Assembly: GCA_964478945.1 (NCBI GenBank)
Contig: CAYZJV010000071.1
Coordinates: 1-15,176 of the forward strand
From: CAYZJV01 sp964478945
GTDB lineage: Bacteria > Spirochaetota > Spirochaetia > Sphaerochaetales > Sphaerochaetaceae
DNA length: 15,176 nt
Direction: 5' to 3'
Both the position numbers and the translations under genes were made by a program. The notes under the pieces were generated by a model. It saw nothing but the letters and a program-made list of their open reading frames with translations, was not told the DNA's origin and did not search any database. Shown one piece after another: positions 1-7,801 of this stretch. Each line of letters starts with the position of its first letter. The stretch's first letter is position 1.

Positions 1-95
1 TAGCATGACTTTCATGGAAATGTAAATATATAATTTGTAAATTTATCTTTGCGATAAAATTGGCAATTAAATTGCGCTTTTCCTAAGTATCAAAA

Positions 96-109
96 ATGAA
101 AATTTTCAT
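96..109. promoter_or_regulatory. 14-bp perfect palindrome upstream of ygfK promoter
   Basis: ATGAAAATTTTCAT is a perfect inverted repeat in the AT-rich region upstream of ygfK, centred about 100 bp before the predicted transcription start near 206. A second, smaller inverted repeat (GCAAT-TAA-ATTGC) lies at 63-75. Either could be an operator, but perfect AT-rich palindromes of this size also arise by chance. I saw no copy at the other promoters. Positions 1-252 contain no credible gene. Confidence 0.25.
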
Positions 110-147
110 AATCAACAAGTGAAATTGGGACAGCTAAACCTATAAAA

Positions 148-165
148 TGTTGCAAAATGTTGCAA
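148..165 (+). promoter_or_regulatory. Putative activator site, copy 1 (ygfK promoter)
   Basis: TGTTGC-AAAA-TGTTGCAA is a direct repeat of TGTTGC with a 10-bp period, about one helical turn. It ends 6 bp before the predicted -35 box. The same element with the same placement occurs before ygeW (11580-11597, inverted) and ade (13408-13425). Placement just upstream of -35 suggests an activator. The regulator is unknown. Tandem binding of a direct repeat is typical of OmpR/PhoB-type or AraC-type proteins, but this is inference. Confidence 0.6.
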
Positions 166-171
166 AAAAGA

Positions 172-199
172 TTGACTTACTGCGAATCTCCTTTACAAT
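172..199 (+). promoter_or_regulatory. Predicted sigma70 promoter for ygfK operon
   Basis: The -35 is TTGACT (172-177) and the -10 is TACAAT (194-199), with a 16-bp spacer. The predicted start is near 206, giving a leader of about 47 nt to the ygfK ATG. The putative activator site at 148-165 lies directly upstream. Box matches were judged by eye. Confidence 0.6.
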
Positions 200-252
200 G
201 GCAAGTGGAGCTTTCGCTCCCGTGAAACCAATCCCAAGGAGCAGTCATCGTT

Positions 253-3200
253 ATGGGAGACATCATGCGTCCCGTTCCCTTCGAGGAACTAGTGAACAGA
301 ATTTTTTCGGAATACCGACAGAGCGGTTCGATTTTCGGAATCCACCAAGATCAGTTCTGCACTCCCGATCCCACCAAAGGCATCAACGTGTTCGGACAGA
401 AGTGCGCCACACCCCTGGGTCCAGCAGCCGGACCCCATACCCAGCTTGCGCAGAACATCGTGGCGAGTTATCTCGCAGGTGGCCGCTTCATGGAATTGAA
501 GACGGTCCAGAAGATGGATACCTTGGAAATCGAAAAACCTTGTATCGATGCAAGGGACGAAGGCTACAATGTGGAGTGGTCCACCGAGTATACCTTGCCG
601 AAAGCGTATGAAGAGTATGTGAAGGCATGGGTGTTGCTTCATCTCATGGAGGCGGTGCTCAACGATGGCAAGATCGGCGAACCCTCCTTCATATTCAACA
701 TGAGCGTTGGTTACGACCTCGAAGGCATCAAGACTCCTAAGATGCAGACATTCATCGATTCGATGATTGATGCATCGAAGGCCGAGGCCTTCACCTCCTC
801 GATCGCATCGTTGCAAGCCATGCTTTCCGAAGGGGCCCTCTTCGAAGGTACCGAATGGGAAGGTCTGGAGAAGAAACTGGCCGATTTGCCCAATCGCATC
901 TCTGCGAACATCAGCCCATCGGTCACCATCAGTACGATGCACGGTTGTCCTCCGCACGAGATAGAGGCCATTTGCACCTACATGTTGACGGAGAAGAAGC
1001 TCAACACATTCGTGAAGCTCAATCCGACTTTGCTGGGATTCGCTACCGTACGTGCGATACTCGACGATTTGGGATACGATTACATCGGACTCAATCGCGA
1101 ATCGTTCGAACATGATCTGCAGTATCCCGATGCGATCGCAATGTTGCATCGTCTGGTGGATCTGGCGAAGACCCGGAAGCTCGGCTTCGGGGTGAAGCTC
1201 ACCAATACGTTGGGCTCGGTGAACGACCAGGGTGTACTTCCCGGTGACGAGATGTACATGTCGGGAAGAACGCTGTTGCCCATCAGCACCGGTGTGGGGG
1301 CACTGCTTTCCAAGGAATTCGACGGACAGCTTCCCATCTCCTATAGTGGTGGTGCGAATGCGGGCACCGTACTCGATATCTTCGAGACGGGTATCAGGCC
1401 CATTACTTTGGCAACCGATATGCTCAAACCCGGTGGGTACGTCCGTATGCGACAGATGGTTCGTATCCTCGAGAACGACAGCGAGACCTGGGATGCAAAG
1501 AAGATCGATGTGGCCGCTCTCGAGAAGCTGGCCTCCGACGCTAGAAAACGTGAAAGCGTACAGAAGGAGTACCGCGGAACCGATTCGGCGAGTGTACCGG
1601 GACCTTTGCCGCTTACCGATTGCTATGTCGCACCGTGTGTCCAGGCCTGTCCCATCCACCAGAATGTTCCCGACTACATCTATTTGGTGGGTAAGGGAAG
1701 ATACGCCGATGCGCTGGAGGTGATCTACGATACCAACGCATTGCCGAATTTGACGGGCTACATCTGTGACCACCAGTGTCAGTACCACTGCACAAGGATG
1801 GATTACGAGGGAACGGTCCAGATTCGTGAAATGAAGAAAATCGCCGCCGAACAAGGCTTTGCAGAGTACATCAAGAGATGGAAGAAGCCAGAGGATGCCA
1901 CGGTGAAGGCCGCTGTGGTGGGAGCCGGGCCCGCAGGACTTTCGGCTGCCTATTTTCTCGCACGTGCAGGTTTCTCCGTAACCGTCTTCGAGCGGGAGGA
2001 GCATGCGGGAGGAGTGACACGCCATGTGATCCCTGGTTTCCGATTCCCCGAGAGTGCACTCCAAGCCGATATCGATTTCATCGCCAAACATGGTGTCGAT
2101 TTCAAATTCGGAGCGGGTGGCGACGAAGTGACCGTGGACAAATTGCATGATGAAGGATTTGCACATATCTTCTATGCGATCGGTGCCGAAGTCGACAACG
2201 AGATTCCATTGGCCGGGGATCGAAGCAAGGTGATGCCGAGTCTTGAATTCCTCAACGCATTCAATAAGGATGCCTCCAAGCTTTCATTGGGCGAACATGT
2301 GGTGATCGTCGGTGGAGGCAATACCGCAATGGACAGTGCAAGGGCGGCTACCCGGGTACCGAATGTGAAGAAAGTCTCCGTGGTGTACCGAAGAACCAAG
2401 AAGGAGATGCCCGCAGATTTGGAGGAGTACGAGAATGCGGTTGATGAAGGGGTGGAATTCCTCTTCTTGACCAATCCCGAGTCGTTCACTGCAGATGGTG
2501 CTCTCGTATGTAGGAAGATGGCACTCGGTGAACCCGATGCCTCCGGGCGTCGTCGTCCTGTGCCTACCGAGGGGACGGTCGCAATGATGGCCGATACCCT
2601 GATCACCGCCATTGGAGAGAAGGTCGACGGGGAGAAGCTTTCATGGTTCGGTGTTCCCCTCGATGCGAAGGGATGGCCGGTGACCGATTCGGCCACCTTG
2701 GAAACATCCGTCGATGGTGTGTATGTGCTTGGTGATGCACAAAGCGGACCCTCTACAGTGGTGAGGTGCATTGCTTCGGCGAGAAAGGCGGTCGAGGCAG
2801 CCATCGACAAGGTGCTCGGATCAATGGAGGAACTCGATCATGACCATGGATCGTGTGATTGCGGCCATGACCATGGCCATGATGACGGGTGTTGTTGCGG
2901 AGACGATGGGGAAGATGATGAAGTGCTCGATGAGGAGCTCGATGGTATTGAGGCTGAAGAAGATGCCTTCTTCGCTGAGATACGTGCCAAGAAGGGAACA
3001 CATGCGGCATCGGCCGTTGCCGGTAGTCCGATCAAAGTGTTCGCCGAACGTGAAGCTTCCCGTTGTCTCGAGTGTTCGTACATCTGCAACAAGTGTGTGG
3101 AAGTATGTCCCAACCGCGCCAATGTCGCCATAGATATGCGCTATCGCAACGATCTCTTCGATCATCCGTTCCAGATTGTCCATCTCGATGCCTTTTGCAA

Positions 3201-3477
3201 CGAGTGTGGCAACTGTGCGACATTCTGTCCTTGGGAAGGTGCTCCCTATCTCGACAAACTCACCGTGTTCAGCAGGAGCGATGATTTCGAGAATTCGGAG
3301 AACACCGGGTTTTTGAAGGATGGCGATGAGGTGCTGGTGAGGATCGATGGCGATACCTCAACTCACAAGGTGCTCTCCGACGGATCGATCGACGGCGATC
3401 TTCCCGAAGAGGTCTCATCCATCATTGAAGAAATCATCGTGAACCATTCGTACCTGCTCGGTGCGGTGGGTGAATGA
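253..3477 (+). CDS. ygfK: YgfK-like putative selenate reductase subunit / Fe-S flavoprotein
   Basis: This 1074-residue protein is close to E. coli YgfK, which also begins MGDIMRP. The start at 253 follows AAGGAG at 236-241; an in-frame ATG at 265 has a nearer GGAG and is the alternative. Residues about 30-400 resemble a dihydroorotate-dehydrogenase-like barrel. A GltD-type region follows, with Fe-S cysteines C457/C462/C466 and C505/C509/C513. Next come a dinucleotide fold with GAGPAG at 557-562 and a second nucleotide site, GGGNTAM, near 687. The C-terminus has a two-cluster ferredoxin domain (C938/C941/C945/C948/C952 and C982/C985/C988/C992). No signal peptide is visible, so it is probably cytosolic. 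The likely role is electron transfer between NAD(P)H or another donor and the XdhD/YgfM hydroxylase in anaerobic urate metabolism; the selenate reductase name is historical. Residues about 861-904 form an unusual His/Cys/Asp-rich insertion. ssnA follows 14 bp downstream. Confidence 0.93.
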   Translation: MGDIMRPVPFEELVNRIFSEYRQSGSIFGIHQDQFCTPDPTKGINVFGQKCATPLGPAAGPHTQLAQNIVASYLAGGRFMELKTVQKMDTLEIEKPCIDARDEGYNVEWSTEYTLPKAYEEYVKAWVLLHLMEAVLNDGKIGEPSFIFNMSVGYDLEGIKTPKMQTFIDSMIDASKAEAFTSSIASLQAMLSEGALFEGTEWEGLEKKLADLPNRISANISPSVTISTMHGCPPHEIEAICTYMLTEKKLNTFVKLNPTLLGFATVRAILDDLGYDYIGLNRESFEHDLQYPDAIAMLHRLVDLAKTRKLGFGVKLTNTLGSVNDQGVLPGDEMYMSGRTLLPISTGVGALLSKEFDGQLPISYSGGANAGTVLDIFETGIRPITLATDMLKPGGYVRMRQMVRILENDSETWDAKKIDVAALEKLASDARKRESVQKEYRGTDSASVPGPLPLTDCYVAPCVQACPIHQNVPDYIYLVGKGRYADALEVIYDTNALPNLTGYICDHQCQYHCTRMDYEGTVQIREMKKIAAEQGFAEYIKRWKKPEDATVKAAVVGAGPAGLSAAYFLARAGFSVTVFEREEHAGGVTRHVIPGFRFPESALQADIDFIAKHGVDFKFGAGGDEVTVDKLHDEGFAHIFYAIGAEVDNEIPLAGDRSKVMPSLEFLNAFNKDASKLSLGEHVVIVGGGNTAMDSARAATRVPNVKKVSVVYRRTKKEMPADLEEYENAVDEGVEFLFLTNPESFTADGALVCRKMALGEPDASGRRRPVPTEGTVAMMADTLITAIGEKVDGEKLSWFGVPLDAKGWPVTDSATLETSVDGVYVLGDAQSGPSTVVRCIASARKAVEAAIDKVLGSMEELDHDHGSCDCGHDHGHDDGCCCGDDGEDDEVLDEELDGIEAEEDAFFAEIRAKKGTHAASAVAGSPIKVFAEREASRCLECSYICNKCVEVCPNRANVAIDMRYRNDLFDHPFQIVHLDAFCNECGNCATFCPWEGAPYLDKLTVFSRSDDFENSENTGFLKDGDEVLVRIDGDTSTHKVLSDGSIDGDLPEEVSSIIEEIIVNHSYLLGAVGE

Positions 3478-3491
3478 GGAGGTAGGGTATC

Positions 3492-4829
3492 ATGGGAACC
3501 ATTAAATTCACCAATGCCAGGGTACTGCAGACGATGCCGCCGTTCTCCGTGCAGGAGGGTGTGGATGTCGTGGTCACCGACGATATTATCGTGGCGGTCG
3601 GCAACAATGCCGGAGCATCCTTTCCGGATGCGAAGGAATTCGATGCCTCGGGGAAAACGATCATTCCCGGAATGGTCTGTTCCCACCACCATTATTATTC
3701 GGGACTTTCCAGGGGAATGTTGGTACAAGCCGGTCCCCAGGAGGATTTCATACAAGTGCTGAAGGAGTGGTGGTGGAGGCTCGACAGGGCACTCGACGAG
3801 GAGGCCTTGTACTACTCGAGTCTCATCTGCTCGCTCGATGCCATCATGGCGGGAACCACCACCTGCATCGACCACCATGCGAGTCCTTCTTTCATCTCCG
3901 GTTCTCTGGAAACGATTGCGAGGGGCATGCGTGAGGTCGGCGTAAGGGGTGCCACCTGTTATGAGGTGACCGACCGCAACGGCGGCATGGATGAAATGAG
4001 AGCCGGTGTGGAGGAGAATGTCGCCTTCGCCAAGAGTGTCGACTCACGACGAAAAAGCGGTGAAAAACCTTTGGTTGAAGCGATGGTCGGAGGTCATGCC
4101 CCATTCACCATCGGTGATGAAGGCCTGGCATTGATGAAGGATGCCTGCGATTCAACAGGCAGGGGAATGCACCTGCATGTGGCGGAGGACAAATACGATG
4201 TCGCCTATTCGCACCATAGGTATCACAAGGATATCATTGACAGGCTCGATGGATTCGGACTTTTGTCGGACAATACCCTGTTGGTGCACGGATTGTGGCT
4301 CAACGATCGCGAGATCGAGTTGATCAATGGAAGAGGGAGCTATCTTGCGCACAATCCCAGAAGCAACATGAACAACCATGTGGGGTACTGCAAGGGACTG
4401 GGGGATGTCGACAACCTCGTGCTTGGAACCGACGGGTGTGGAGGCAACATGTTCGAGGAGATCAAACTCGCATTCTTCAAGCACAAGGATCAAGGCGGAC
4501 CCTGGTGGCCGGGAGATTTCGCCACGGTCCTTTCACGCGGGAATGCGATTCTCGATCGATATTTCGGAGAACATTTCGGACGGGTCGAGCCCGGCTACAA
4601 GGCCGATCTCACTGTGCTCGACTATCGCAATCCGACACCGCTGGTGGAAGACAACATCGCCGGCCACATCGTATGGGGAATGAGCAGCAATGCCGTCGAT
4701 TCGGTGATGGTTGAGGGAAAGCTGGTGATGGAGCATCGTGCGTTCGATTTCGATATCCAGGAGATCTACGCAAAGGCCGCGGAAGTCGCGGCAAGGGTTT
4801 GGAAGAAGGTCGATACCATCGCACCGTGA
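3492..4829 (+). CDS. ssnA: SsnA-like putative aminohydrolase
   Basis: This 445-residue cytosolic amidohydrolase-superfamily protein (COG0402 type) is nearly the length of E. coli SsnA. Metal and catalytic positions are visible: H65 and H67 in SHHHYYSGLSR, H227/H229 and E232 in HLHVAED, H266 in LVHG, and D314 in LGTDG. Family-specific stretches such as WWRLDRALDEE, SNMNNHVGY and DNIAGHI are also present. The family probably hydrolyses or deaminates a purine-derived ring, but the substrate is not established. In E. coli, as I recall, ssnA is linked genetically to anaerobic urate use. The AGGAGG ribosome binding site at 3477-3482 overlaps the ygfK stop, so the two genes are tightly linked. ygeY follows after 57 bp, which holds only a small 5-bp hairpin (4849-4863). 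Confidence 0.93.
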   Translation: MGTIKFTNARVLQTMPPFSVQEGVDVVVTDDIIVAVGNNAGASFPDAKEFDASGKTIIPGMVCSHHHYYSGLSRGMLVQAGPQEDFIQVLKEWWWRLDRALDEEALYYSSLICSLDAIMAGTTTCIDHHASPSFISGSLETIARGMREVGVRGATCYEVTDRNGGMDEMRAGVEENVAFAKSVDSRRKSGEKPLVEAMVGGHAPFTIGDEGLALMKDACDSTGRGMHLHVAEDKYDVAYSHHRYHKDIIDRLDGFGLLSDNTLLVHGLWLNDREIELINGRGSYLAHNPRSNMNNHVGYCKGLGDVDNLVLGTDGCGGNMFEEIKLAFFKHKDQGGPWWPGDFATVLSRGNAILDRYFGEHFGRVEPGYKADLTVLDYRNPTPLVEDNIAGHIVWGMSSNAVDSVMVEGKLVMEHRAFDFDIQEIYAKAAEVAARVWKKVDTIAP

Positions 4830-4886
4830 TGGCAGGCAAATGAAACACTCCCCGGCAAGGGGATAAGGAAAGGATAGGAGCAAACT

Positions 4887-6107
4887 ATGGGTATTCAAGA
4901 AGAAATCAGGAAGAAGGCGGCGGAGTATCGCCAGTATACCGCTGAGAATCTCTCCAAGATGGTGAAGGTGAAATCCTACAGCAGCAAGGAAGAGGACGTA
5001 TGTCGTCTGATCGTCGAGCTTTGCAAAGAAGCCGGATTCGACGAGGTTCGTATCGATGGACTTGGAAGTGTGGTCGGTCGAGTGGGCAACGGGCCCAAAC
5101 AGATCGCTTTCGATGCACATATCGACACGGTTGAGGTGGGAAATCTCGACAACTGGAATTTCGATCCGTTCAGTGGCGAAATCAAGGATGGCAAGGTGTT
5201 CGGACGGGGTACCTCGGACCAGAAGGGCGGAGCCGCCTCAATGATCACCGCCGGCCGCATCCTCAAGGAACTTGGTTATGGTGGCGAATACAGTGTCTAC
5301 TTCACCTTCACCGTCATGGAAGAGGATTGTGATGGTATGTGCTGGAAGTACCTGATCGAGGAAGAGAAGTTCAAGCCCGATCTCGTGGTTTCCACCGAAC
5401 CCACCAGTTGTCGGCTCTACCGTGGTCACCGTGGAAGAATGGAGATCAGGGTATTCCTCAAGGGAATCAGTTGCCACGGAAGTGCTCCCGAACGTGGAGT
5501 GAGCGCTGCCTACAAGGCTTCAAGGGCCGCATTGGCAATCGAACAGTTGAACCAGGATCTGCAACCAGATGAGGAGAACTTCCTCGGCAAGGGTACCATC
5601 ACCGTGAGCCAGATGGATGTGCGCGGTCCTTCCCAGTGTGCGGTGGCCGACTATGCGATGCTCTATCTCGACAGACGACTGACTTGGGGTGAGGATGCCG
5701 ATCTCGCCATCGGACAGGTGCGCGATTATATCGCGAAGGCCACAGGTGACGATCCCAAGGACATCAAGGTCGAAATGCCGATTTACGAGAAGCTTGGATG
5801 GACCCAGAAGGATTACCACCAGGAGCTCTACTTCCCGACATGGAAGATCGATGCCGACCATTATTTGGTTGAGGCTGGAGTCGAGGCCCACAAGGCTCTG
5901 TTCGACAAGGAACCGATCGTCGACAAGTGGACATTCAGCACCAACTGTGTGGCAACCACCGGACGTCATAAGATTCCCGCCATCGGTTTCGGTCCTGGAG
6001 ACGAGGCCCAGGCCCATGCGCCCAACGAAATCAACAGGGTTGATGATCTTGAAATCTGTGCCGCCTTCTATGCGATGCTGCCCTACAGTCTCGAGAAGAA
6101 GAACTAG
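4887..6107 (+). CDS. ygeY: YgeY-like M20-family amidohydrolase/peptidase
   Basis: This 406-residue zinc-dependent M20-family protein (ArgE/DapE/CPG2 relatives) is close in length and sequence to E. coli YgeY. Visible motifs are H78 and D80 in DAHIDT, the bridging D111 in GTSDQKGG, the catalytic pair E145/E146 in MEEDCDG, E171 in STEPT, CHGSAPERG in the lid domain and a final ligand H in AHAPNE. The ATG follows AGGAG with good spacing. Members of this family cleave amide, carbamoyl or acyl groups from small amino acid derivatives. In this context the substrate is probably an N-carbamoyl (ureido) or related product of opened purine rings rather than a peptide; that is inference. In E. coli ygeY lies beside ygeW and ygeX, whereas here it ends the ygfK-ssnA block. 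Confidence 0.92.
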   Translation: MGIQEEIRKKAAEYRQYTAENLSKMVKVKSYSSKEEDVCRLIVELCKEAGFDEVRIDGLGSVVGRVGNGPKQIAFDAHIDTVEVGNLDNWNFDPFSGEIKDGKVFGRGTSDQKGGAASMITAGRILKELGYGGEYSVYFTFTVMEEDCDGMCWKYLIEEEKFKPDLVVSTEPTSCRLYRGHRGRMEIRVFLKGISCHGSAPERGVSAAYKASRAALAIEQLNQDLQPDEENFLGKGTITVSQMDVRGPSQCAVADYAMLYLDRRLTWGEDADLAIGQVRDYIAKATGDDPKDIKVEMPIYEKLGWTQKDYHQELYFPTWKIDADHYLVEAGVEAHKALFDKEPIVDKWTFSTNCVATTGRHKIPAIGFGPGDEAQAHAPNEINRVDDLEICAAFYAMLPYSLEKKN

Positions 6108-6142
6108 CTAACACGTCTACTTGACGGTATACTGTAACCATC

Positions 6143-6168
6143 CCGGTTCCGGAAGTTCCCGGAACCGG
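6143..6168 (+). terminator. GC-rich hairpin after ygeY (weak terminator or attenuator)
   Basis: CCGGTTCCGG (6143-6152) and CCGGAACCGG (6159-6168) form a perfect 10-bp stem with a 6-nt loop, 35 bp after the ygeY stop. The downstream bases are TTCCCTCC, not a clear T tract, so intrinsic termination would be weak. It could instead stabilise or process a read-through transcript. Confidence 0.4.
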
Positions 6169-6173
6169 TTCCC

Positions 6174-6199
6174 TCCATGATCCCCTCTCCCATCATGGA
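6174..6199 (+). repeat. Inverted repeat, 8-bp stem
   Basis: TCCATGAT (6174-6181) is complementary to ATCATGGA (6192-6199) across a 10-nt pyrimidine loop. A third stem, CGAGGG/CCCTCG, lies at 6224-6240 with a 5-nt loop. Together with 6143-6168 they make a run of hairpins in the leader. Confidence 0.45.
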
Positions 6200-6373
6200 C
6201 GGGACTTCTCCAGGAGAGGCTTCCGAGGGTATCTCCCTCGACGAAAGATGAAGAACGATCAGGAGGGTCGCCTATGGCGAAGGTACCGGTCGGAACTCAA
6301 CTTCGCATCATGGGAGCCTTTGCCAAGGTTTCCACCGCGGAGGAGTACCATACCTTCGGTCAATGTACGGTTT

Positions 6374-6407
6374 CTCCTGTCGTTGGATCGAATGAACATC
6401 TCAGGAG
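6374..6407 (+). promoter_or_regulatory. Possible SD-sequestering stem for 8-oxoguanine deaminase
   Basis: CTCCTG (6374-6379) can pair with CAGGAG (6402-6407), which is the Shine-Dalgarno sequence six bases before the ATG at 6413. Two further G-U pairs could extend the stem. The loop is 22 nt, so stability is modest. If real, translation of the downstream operon would depend on opening this stem. Confidence 0.3.
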
Positions 6408-6412
6408 GGGTC

Positions 6413-7801
6413 ATGCACGATACCATTGTACTCAAGAACATATTCTGTCTGCTCACCGATCCGGCCAAACCGACACTCGCGGGTGCCGATATGTGTATTG
6501 CCGGAGGCAAGGTGGAGAAAATCGATCCGAGTGGAAGGATCGCTGTTCCCGTTGGGGCCAGGGTGATCGACTGTAGCTCGCATGTGGTGGTTCCCGGTTT
6601 TGTAAACACACATCACCATTTCTACCAAACACTGACAAGAAATCATCCCGCTGTGCAGGATGCGGAGCTTTTCGATTGGCTGCGTTTCCTCTACGATGTG
6701 TGGAAGTATGTGGATGCCGAAGGCATCTACCATTCCTCGTTGCTGGCGATGGGCGAATTGTTGAAGACAGGATGCACCACCACCACCGATCACCATTATC
6801 TCTATCCCAGGGGCTTCGAAGGGGATCTGATGGGAATTCAGTTCGAGGCGGCCGACCGTTTGGGTATGCGCTTCAGCCCCACCAGAGGCTCGATGTCGTT
6901 GAGTAAAAAGGATGGAGGGTTGCCTCCCGATTCGGTGGTCCAGAGTGCCGACGAGATCCTTGCCGACAGTGAAAGGGTGATCACCACCTATCATGACAGT
7001 TCCCCTACCGCGATGCACAAGATAGTCCTCGCTCCCTGCAGTCCCTTCAGCGTGACCAAGGAGTTGATGCGCGACAGTGCACGTCTTGCACGTGAGCATG
7101 GTGTGCGACTGCATACCCATCTGGCGGAAACGAGGGATGAGAATGATTTCTGTATCCAGATGTACGGCAAACGTCCGGTGGCGCTCATGGAGGAGTGTGA
7201 ATTGATCGGTCCCGATGTGTTCTATGCGCATGGGATCCATTTCAATGACGATGAGTTGAGGATCCTCGCAGAGACAGGAGCCCATATCGCCCATTGTCCA
7301 ACCTCAAACATGCGACTTGGTTCCGGAATCTGTCGCGTACGGGAAATGCTGGACATGGGAATCAATGTGGGAATAGCCGTCGATGGATCGGCTTCGAACG
7401 ATTCTTCGGATATGTTGGGAGAAATTCGCAACGCACTGCTGTTGCAGAGGGTCGGTAAAGGTGCGGCCGCGCTCACTGCCAGGGAAGCTTTTACCATGGC
7501 GAGCGAAAACGGTGCCAAGCTGCTCAATTTTTCTGGGGTTGGACGCCTTGAGGAGGGATGGGCCGCCGATGCCGCCATTTTCGATGTGCACACACTCGGC
7601 TATGCCGGATCGTTGTCGGATCCGGTGGCGGCCCTGCTTTTCTGTGGGGACGACCATTGTACCGACTATACCATAGTGAATGGAAAAGTAGTGGTTGACA
7701 AACGACGTCTGGTCGGGTTCGATGAACAGGAGTTGGTTCACAAGGCCAACGCCATCAGTAAGGAAATGCTCGCGAAAGCGGAGCGTGAGGAGGCGGTATG
7801 A
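6413..7801 (+). CDS. 8-oxoguanine deaminase (amidohydrolase family)
   Basis: This 462-residue cytosolic amidohydrolase probably converts 8-oxoguanine to urate and ammonia (EC 3.5.4.32). The start at 6413 was chosen because CAGGAGGGG precedes it and the protein then begins with the usual beta-strand N-terminus; an upstream in-frame ATG at 6248 adds 55 unrelated residues. Metal and catalytic motifs are H67/H69 in NTHHHFYQTLTR, H234/H236/E239 in HTHLAE, H273 in YAHG and D324 in VDGSASND. The stretches RGSMS, GGLPPDSVV and APCSPFSV are typical of 8-oxoguanine deaminases and distinguish it from guanine deaminase. Isoguanine or another aminopurine remains possible as substrate. Its stop overlaps the ygfM start, so it is translationally coupled to the molybdenum hydroxylase genes, consistent with urate being the pathway entry point. 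Confidence 0.85.
   Translation: MHDTIVLKNIFCLLTDPAKPTLAGADMCIAGGKVEKIDPSGRIAVPVGARVIDCSSHVVVPGFVNTHHHFYQTLTRNHPAVQDAELFDWLRFLYDVWKYVDAEGIYHSSLLAMGELLKTGCTTTTDHHYLYPRGFEGDLMGIQFEAADRLGMRFSPTRGSMSLSKKDGGLPPDSVVQSADEILADSERVITTYHDSSPTAMHKIVLAPCSPFSVTKELMRDSARLAREHGVRLHTHLAETRDENDFCIQMYGKRPVALMEECELIGPDVFYAHGIHFNDDELRILAETGAHIAHCPTSNMRLGSGICRVREMLDMGINVGIAVDGSASNDSSDMLGEIRNALLLQRVGKGAAALTAREAFTMASENGAKLLNFSGVGRLEEGWAADAAIFDVHTLGYAGSLSDPVAALLFCGDDHCTDYTIVNGKVVVDKRRLVGFDEQELVHKANAISKEMLAKAEREEAV

Larger units (their letters stand above)
6108..6412 (+). promoter_or_regulatory. Structured intergenic leader before 8-oxoguanine deaminase
   Basis: This 305-bp stretch has no recognisable gene. It contains TATACT at 6128-6133, a possible -10 without a convincing -35. 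It also holds a run of inverted repeats: 6143-6168, 6174-6199, a short TCTCC/GGAGA element at 6207-6217, and 6224-6240. A possible SD-sequestering stem lies at 6374-6407. One short frame opens at ATG 6274 after AGGAGGGT but runs into the downstream gene in another frame. No known riboswitch core was recognised. It separates two gene blocks and may act as terminator, attenuator or translational control leader. Confidence 0.4.

Noticed and set aside
289..2166. Long minus-strand open frame (625 codons) opposite ygfK
   Set aside because: It is antisense to a confidently recognised gene. Its protein is rich in His, Arg and Cys without domain motifs, as expected of a shadow frame in this codon usage.
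6121..6149. TTGACG at 6121 as a -35 box for the deaminase operon
   Set aside because: No -10-like hexamer lies 16-18 bp downstream. The nearby TATACT (6128) is too close to it and lacks a -35 of its own.
6248..6412. Longer start (ATG 6248) for the 8-oxoguanine deaminase
   Set aside because: The extra 55 residues are Arg- and Pro-rich and unlike the family. A strong ribosome binding site and the normal N-terminus occur at 6413.
6108..6412. Purine or xanthine riboswitch in the leader
   Set aside because: The hairpins are present, but I could not find the conserved core of the purine riboswitch or another known class, so no riboswitch is called.
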